From Zygnema cylindricum (lineage: Eukaryota; Streptophyta; Zygnematophyceae; Zygnematales; Zygnemataceae): a stretch of 64,000 bases of DNA. The notes beneath the pieces are model-generated. The model searched no databases. It had not been told where the DNA came from and was given only the letters and a program-made list of their open reading frames with translations. The stretch covers positions 1 through 64,000 of the forward strand of contig JBBHKE010002354.1 of NCBI GenBank assembly GCA_037447655.1. The letters run 5' to 3'. Made by a program: the position numbers and the translations under genes. Of this stretch, positions 57,253 to 64,000 are shown piece by piece; positions within the stretch are counted from its first letter, which is position 1, and each line of letters begins with the position of its first letter.

Positions 57253-60200
57253 TTACAAGTTCCTAGAGTGGTGGCCCACCCCTGGAGCATGGTGGCCTGT
57301 TTGCCGGCTGAAGCGACTCCTGATAACGTCAGTCGTGATGTTTCCACAAGTGGGGAAGTTGCGAGGAAGTGGCGGAAGCTTGTCGAGGCCGACGGCTATG
57401 GCGACTTGCATGCCCATGGCATGGTGGAAGACAATGTGCTGCGGTTCAATAGGTTGACCATGGTAGAATGTGTTAGGATCGCTAGAATAATTATAAATTA
57501 ATCAGTTGGGTTACATTTTACATCGGTGTAATGTTTTGGTTGATGGATGACGGGCAAGGAGCAACAGGCCGACAAGGCGGGCCGCGATAGGGTGTGTTAG
57601 GATGAGTGAAAAAAACGGATTGAATGCTTTGGAACAGATTGATACTTCTCACATTGGTATGCCGTATTTTTGGTTGATGGACGAGGGGGGAAAAAAAGGC
57701 GTGGTTGGGGTAATTGATTCAGATTGAGAATAAATGAGAGGGTTTATTCGACTTAAGGCAACAGTTCTGATGAAAATGGTGACCAACATAAAACTGTACT
57801 TTCTAAAAGACAGAATTTGCAACCAGAAGTAAAGAGAAAACGGATGAAGTTGAAAGAGCTTCAGGAAACAGAGAGCGTTTCAATTTTAAGAAAAGTCATT
57901 AAGTAAAAAAGACTACTTACACAGTGGAGGGCCCAGAGACCTGCAAATCAATTAACAACCCACCCAACACCGAAAGTTTCTACATTCAGAATCCATAAAC
58001 CTTTTCATCATACATAGAATCTCAGAGTATCAAATTGACACGTCATTTCCTGAAAAATGAAAACAAACAAGATTTCGCAACTTCACGCTAAAACAGAATA
58101 GCTTTCCATTTCTAAGCGAATGTCAATCACCGAATAAAAGACAAAACCAAAGAATTGTGAGAATCTTTTGAAGAAATCTCGGTAAAATCCAGAGATTCCA
58201 AAAGTGGTTTGATCCCGCCGTCCATTTCCACGACCCTTCTCTCCTGTTCAATGACTAGTTGGATGCCATTTGTTAAAACATGCTAAACCATACCTGGATT
58301 GTCGGCCTTGAAACGGATTGCCAGCCAAGTTCTTGGGTAAAGAGAGACTGTATTTCGTTTAATTGGATTTACGAGATTGAAGGACTTGGGGCTCGTTGCG
58401 GAATTGTAAGTTCCGTTTCCCCATCCGAGCACCCAGAAGTCGTGGCCATGAAGATGCCATGGGTGTTGCTCACTGGATCACACGTAAACTTGCCGTTATG
58501 AACATGTTTGGACTCCGACAAAAGCAATAGTTTATCTCAAATTTCAAAATATGAAAGAAAGAAGCAATCGTGGCATTACCTGAGGTTGTTAAGTGCAATA
58601 GAGTTTTGGAAAACGATTTGAATCACTGTATTGACCTGCAAAGACAATTCCATCGACGTTTTGCCACGGTTAAGAAAGCTGCATGTCTCAACAAGTGGAT
58701 ATACCACTCATAAATAATCGAAACAGTAACATCGGGAACCACACGTGAACGGCTACTTTGCTATCCTACAAGCCAAATCGGCTACGAATAATGTGGAATG
58801 ACCGAGTTGCAATACCGAGCACAAATTGAAAAAAAGTTTAGAAAACTAGCGCTAGGTTGAGTCAAACTTCCTTTCATGGAAATTTGCATGACACAAAAAA
58901 TGAAAGATCTAGCATCCAAGGGTTGATTTTCCTCAATTTACGCAAAACAAATTATGTTTTCGTCTTCTCAAAGAAAATAGCTTGACCAAACAAAACCAGG
59001 AAACTCACCGGCGTTTTGTAGACGATACTTTTTTCCTTGCAATTTATAGAAATACCTTCCTGAGGCAACGGATTAGTGTAGTTCCAGGTCACCTTTGGCT
59101 TGTCATAAGACCCGTCATCAACAATCGGGTTAATCCCATAGTATTGTTCAATAAGGGGAGGGGTTCCAGGGGGAATAAATGAATTGTTATTCAAGGCCCA
59201 GCTGCAAAACAAGCTCTTCATGGATATCAGTTTAACCTCCTTCGGAATCATCTCTTCTTTTAAGATATTGAGAACCCATCTTCACTTTACAAAACCAGTT
59301 TATATGGATGCCACTTACTGGAGGTATCCGTCGTGTCGACCTTGCGTTCCCACAAGAATGAGTTCTCTTGTTGCTGGTGGTATCTGCTCTCTGTACTCTC
59401 TCCGAGTCACAATCATTCGCTCCTGAGTGACACTGTAGACTGTGTCGTTCCATGCTGGGAATACTTTCGGAATGGCGCCTGGGGGATTAACAGCAGCAGC
59501 TCCTTTGTACCGCAGGATGGCAGCTCCAGTAGGGCCTGAAGGAGAAGAAGCCCCCAACATTTGAAGCAAACCGTTTTAGAACTGAGTTCCATCGAGCATT
59601 ACATGTGTGCAAGGGACTGCGGTTTGCCGGAGTGCTCTACGTCTCCTTCATAGTGTCAATGTTGTCGAGCCGATGGTTTAACCGGCTTCGGGTTCTCACC
59701 TTCCCATTTGCAGTCTCCAACCGGGAATCGGACACTTCTGCACTGAGAAAATTCGATTCAAAGTGGCAAAATCACATCGACGCTATTGAAGGTCCAGGGT
59801 TACATAAACGAGGGTACCGCGAGGGTGTGATACCGCATCATTGACCGAATCGAACCGAACGGAACAGAAACGAATCGGATTGAGAGGAACCACAACACAG
59901 CTCTACACCGCCAATCGCTATTAGAGTCAAGGATTAAATAGCGTCAAAAAACAATTAGCGTTATTGATTCTAATTTAGTACCTGAGACGTGGCAGATTAT
60001 GGTCCACGTACTTAAATAGCGTTATTAATTGTATTTCAGGTTTTTTTTTTTGAAAAAAGGGCACCGAATTGGCGTTATATACTCTAATAGCGATTGACGG
60101 TGTACCGAACTGGAAGAGGAACCAAACCGACTAGGATGGTGTTCAGTAGGACCGAGCTGGGAATTCGATACGGTTCGGTTCGGTTCAAGCGAAACAAATT

Positions 60201-63200
60201 TCGTTATACGGAAGGGGACCTTCGAATCAGTCCAAATGTTGAGGGAGGTCCTAGTGTTGAGTTGACATTCGATTTCATGAAACAACCTCGCAAAACAGTT
60301 TCCACAACGTATCAATTCATTTTCGAGGCCAATCGGAATCTGTCGCGACTAGATTTTCCTATATTGTTGGACTCCGTCTATATCGTGTGACGAACTGCGC
60401 CGTCGATTTTGAGATCTCAAAGTTGAAAGCGCGTGCATGTGCAGTCAGTTCAAGTTTTGATATTTTACCGTTAGCCCTGTGTCGCACGTGTGTAGTGATC
60501 CAGTAGTTGCCGATCGGTTTGTTGGCCGTGAAAACGATAGAGTAGCTCTGTCCGCCGTTGATGTTCAGATTTGGGAGGTTCACGGGATCGGTGTAGGTGC
60601 CGTCGGCCTGGACCACTGCACTCACAAAAGAGCAAAAAGAAAGCAGGTTAAAAATATTAAACGTCACCAAAAGTCACAGAGAAGGATTAAAAGCCCGACC
60701 GGGGTTCCGAGATGCACACAAACGCGGGTAGAGAGAAAGAGTCCAAGTGATATTTAAACATCAAAAACGAAATAGAATTCCAGGTTTGGCTCCATTGACC
60801 CGCTGTTACAGTAATTCGGGGATGTTTGATTAGGTTTCCTCAAAATGCGAACCACTCTGCAGGTTATCGTTGCACTAAGGGTATTCACGCTAGTTAATGG
60901 AGGTTTGTATTCTGTTTATATAACGTTTGTGTCATGTTTCCAATTTCTACACTATTTCACCAAATTGGACCCTGCACCCTCATAACATTTGAACTAATCA
61001 AACAATGTATTCTGCAATGGGATTTGAGAACCGGTCCAAACTCAGTTCATCAGCCTCACCAGTAAAATTGTGGCCTTGGATGATGTAGTTCAAGTAGCTC
61101 AAGGAACCCACATTCACAAGACGGACACGGTACCTGGATTTCAACCACAAACACAAAAGTTACGGTTAAGAAAGAATTGACAAGGTTGTCGGTGAATTCC
61201 TACTACATTTTTACATTCTTATAAGCGAATTAGCGCATATTTTGTTTTTTGGTATTTACTATGTTGTGTGTCAAGCAGGGAGTTGATGTTTCATTTGAAT
61301 TAGTATGGACTTTATTTAAAAACGATTGACACGTAGAACAACACATTCACATGGGCATTAGCCTGTTCTTTTAAGTGCAAGGCATTTCGAGTTACAGCCG
61401 ACCACAAAAAGAACTGAATCGAACCCAAACGGAACATAACCAAAACAGGGAGAAAAAAAGGTAAAATTCGACTGCAACGACAATCCCTCACCTTTTTCCC
61501 TGTTCGACTTCGAACACGCTGTAGCCGCAGTCTGGACTGCTGGTGTTACATGTGAGGCAGTCTCCTGTGGCGGCTGCGCTGCAGTTGAATTTTCCCTTTC
61601 CGTTGATGAGCAGACTCTGCGGATCGCCCACCCAAATGAAGGCATCCGGAAGTTGCTGCTTCAATCCGACCTCCTGAACCAGCGGAGTGGCGTGCCACCT
61701 GGCGACACGGCAGTTGCGGCAAGTAATTAGTGCACCACCCCGGTATTTCCCCGAAGAACGTGATTTGTTGGAAGCTTTCATGCTCGTGACTTCAGGCTCT
61801 TTAAATGACTAGTTTGACTTGAAAGGTACGCAACTATTTTATATTTTCTCATGGGGAAAAGTTTCAAAAAATAAAATCTGAACTTCTAGGTTCAACGAAC
61901 AGTATAAACATTACCAGGAAAAAATAAAGTCCAAAAGACATATCAAACATTGTTTATTTCCAACTTCAGCACTATTTTACTTATACTTTTCCTCCGACAA
62001 AACTACGAAATCCGGCCTGTTAAAAGTAGAAACACGGCAACAACAGAGACGGGGTAAAATAAGAAACGCTCACCAGTCGTTCAGCAGCATGGGCTTTAGT
62101 TCCTTGTCGTATCTAAGAAGAGTGGATTCTGGAATAGCTGACGGTTTCGGTCTGACGACAATCAGTCCGTACAGTCAGTTGGCTTTCTGAATCGCGTAGT
62201 GGCTGTGCCACCAGAACGTGCCGACCTGGTTCACGGTGAAGTTGTACGTGAAAGAATTTCCGGTCAAAATGGGGCTGCCCAAAAAAAAAAGGAGGGAAAA
62301 CGAGAGCACACAGACATGAGTAGGATCCTCAGGGCAGGATGGGACTCCCCCAAAAAAAGTGGGTAGGCAGAAAAACAGTAATGGCGCCGCTCAAAAGAGG
62401 AAGGGAAAATAAAGACAAAAGGGAAAGTGTAATTCCCCAGGCGATTCAGCCTAAGCGAGAAAAAAAAGGGGGGGGGGGGGGGGGGAGAGGGGGGGACACA
62501 AGGACAGACACACGAATAGAAGATTCCCCACACGATTGTGGCTGCTAAGAAAAAAGTAAAGGGAAAAACAAAGCGGACAAAAAAAAGGAAAAACGGGCAA
62601 AATGGGGCTGCCCAACAAAAAAGGTCAAGGAAAAAAGAGAGAAACATCAAACAAGGCAAGATTGGGGTCCCGAAAAATTGAGGAGAAAAATAAGGGCAGA
62701 CACAAAAAAAAAAGTAATATTCCGCGTGGCTCCCGAAAGGAAAAAAAAGACGGAAACAAAAATTCCCAATGCCAATCACAAAACAAAGAAGCATCGGCAT
62801 CCAGGAGATGTAGTTTTAGAGTTTCAAGATTTATTTCCTGACAAAAAGCCACAAATTTAAAGCAAATAGGATATCGCTTAAGAAACGGTTACAGACCGGA
62901 ATAATCATAATTTCGAAAAAAAGAGCAAGGGAGAGAGACATATGCTAGAAAATAAATTCAGCATATTGATGAAAAAAACTCAACAAAACACAATAAAATA
63001 GGGAGGGAGGAGGGGGCGAACGGAAGTTGGAACTGAACAAGAGCATCCACATTTTAAACGAGAACGGTTGCTAACCGGAAACCAATCTACATTTGAAAAA
63101 GAAAAAAAAAACCCACTCGATTTTCTTTTTCCAAGTTGAATCATAGAAAACAAGACAAATTCGCATGAAGACTTGAATCACGTTAATGACCCTTTTTCCC

Positions 63201-63734
63201 CATCAGCTCAATAGCAGAAAAATCAAGCGATAACAAAAAAAAATAATAACAAATACTCACCACTGGGTCATCATGGGCACTCCGTCCATAAACGGCGTGC
63301 GCGTCTGCTTGATGCCGTGCCAGTGGATCTGCACACGTGCCAGGACACGTGCCGACACAGCGTTAGTCCAACGAAATAACAGAAAAATCCCAGAAACTGG
63401 CAAAGGAACCCAACATCTAAGATCCATTCGCAAATCTATCAAAACCTTTCGGAAGACGAATAACATAAATGGCATAAATCGAAACCAAGGGGGGAATTAA
63501 TCCCCCAAAAACGTTATCACCGAAACCAAGATCCCGAAAGAGAGTCCCAAAAAACGAATCCAAAGAAAGAGTCCCCAAACGTCCGTACCGTCACGGACTC
63601 CGAGAACAGCTCGTTGCGGAGCGTGATCAGCACAGTGTCGCCTTGCGTCACGTTGATGTCGGGGCCCGGGTACACCCCATTCACCAGAAATATCGCCTTT
63701 TTGGAGCAGTCGGGCGAAAGGAATCCCTGCGTCA
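57253..63734 (-). CDS. Ascorbate-oxidase-like multicopper oxidase (exons 2-13; exon 1 outside window; one in-frame TGA)
   Basis: Exons on minus: 63734-63589, 63328-63261, 62274-62074, 61698-61492, 61133-61060, 60615-60469, 59535-59319, 59201-59009, 58635-58580, 58472-58294, 57940-57921 and 57438-57253. All junctions are GT-AG and keep phase. The product, with an exon 1 like its paralog's, would be about 598 aa, normal for a three-cupredoxin ascorbate oxidase acting in the apoplast. Copper motifs are complete: IHWHGIKQ (exon 3), WWHSHY (exon 4), [16 protein letters not shown] (exon 11) and [12 protein letters not shown] across exons 12/13. It starts in the window at [11 protein letters not shown] and ends GHHSRNL. 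The one defect is TGA at 62175-62177 in exon 4 (ANxLYG), where the paralog has GGA (Gly). It may be a recent pseudogene, a null allele or a sequence error. Confidence 0.85.
59904..60104 (+). mobile_element. TA-flanked MITE, copy 2, in intron of the minus-strand gene
   Basis: The 24-bp ends (59904-59927 and 60081-60104) are inverted repeats with one mismatch: TACACCGYCAATCGCTATTA and its complement. The interior matches copy 1 (8531-8733) in the same orientation, including GAGACGTGGCAGATTATGG. TA lies at each edge. It sits in intron 7 and does not touch the splice sites. Confidence 0.8.
62275..63260. other. Intron 3 of the minus-strand gene, purine-rich with a poly-G run
   Basis: The plus strand is purine-rich, with an 18-G run at 62468-62485. 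The block AAATGGGGCTGCCCAACAAAAA near 62600 repeats the exon 4 acceptor region (AAATGGGGCTGCCCAAAAAA at 62267), so a second, decoy-like acceptor copy lies upstream of the real one in transcript order. No gene was seen. Confidence 0.6.
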
Positions 63735-64000
63735 CTGTCGTAAAAAACAAACAGACAACGGATCAAACCTCTCTCCCTTATTTCTCCTTCTCCGACTCCT
63801 TCTCCCTCCCTCAGTCCCTGTCTCTCTCTTCCTCTTCCTTTCCCTATCCTCAAGCTCCCGTTCCCTCTCCCTTGTGCTCTTCAGCTCCCTCTCCCTCGCC
63901 CTCACTCTCTCTCCCTCGCCCTCGGCCTCTCCCTCTCCTTGTCCCTCTCCCGCCTCTCACTCCTTCGCCATACCTCTGCCTTCTCCTCTTCCCCTCTGCC
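63735..64000 (-). other. Purine-rich intron 1 end of the minus-strand gene
   Basis: On the gene's strand this is a long GA-rich tract (GGAGAGGGAGAGG type) running up to about 50 nt before the exon 2 acceptor. The plus-strand pseudogene has a matching GA-rich stretch at 43440-43565. No exon 1 candidate is visible, so it must lie beyond the window edge. Confidence 0.6.

Noticed and set aside
62175-62177. Selenocysteine or other recoding of TGA
   Set aside because: The paralog has Gly, not Cys, at this site, and multicopper oxidases need no residue of that type there; a nonsense mutation is simpler.
62264-62800. 178-aa hydrophobic minus-strand ORF with a Pro run
   Set aside because: It overlaps exon 4 in the wrong frame and runs through the poly-G intron; low complexity explains it.

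Overview
This is a repeat-rich nuclear window, most likely from a streptophyte (land plant or charophyte alga). The reasons are GT-AG introns with GTAAGT-type donors, a many-exon ascorbate-oxidase-type multicopper oxidase gene, plant-style Ty1/copia elements, small MITEs and long stretches of simple repeat. The species cannot be fixed from the sequence.

Layout. 1-5.8 kb is non-coding and full of local repeats: an inverted-repeat element, 28-bp, 25-bp and TGTGAC-type tandem arrays, a 162-bp tandem duplication and strong hairpins. 5.83-6.52 kb carries one small unrecognised minus-strand gene, with a hAT-like MITE inserted at its TATA box. 8.5-10.8 kb is LTR debris plus a second MITE. 10.8-19.2 kb is an 18-bp minisatellite split by a decayed copia element (A').

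From 20.8 to 55.3 kb lies one plus-strand multicopper oxidase pseudogene of 13 exons. Its first intron is 22.7 kb long because four copia elements are stacked in it: D1 (target-site duplication AGAGA) contains A1 (minus strand), and A1 contains both C (target-site duplication AAGGT, inside A1's reverse transcriptase) and A2 (target-site duplication TTTGT, inside A1's LTR). Intron 9 holds another D element (D2, minus strand), and intron 4 holds a tRNA-derived SINE. From 63.7 down to 57.25 kb, convergent with the first gene, lies its paralog. All its copper ligands and splice sites are in place, but it has one in-frame TGA; its exon 1 is outside the window. The two copies form an inverted duplication that also includes their 3' flanks. 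One copy is bloated and broken, the other compact.

The most interesting signal is in the retrotransposons. All the copia families (A, A', C, D) have, directly after the 5' LTR, a primer-binding site matching the anticodon arm of initiator tRNA-Met (GGTTATGGGCC) instead of its 3' end. This is the half-tRNA priming known for Drosophila copia and Volvox Osser. In families C and D the gag start codon lies inside the LTR, so the primer-binding site is itself translated as part of Gag.
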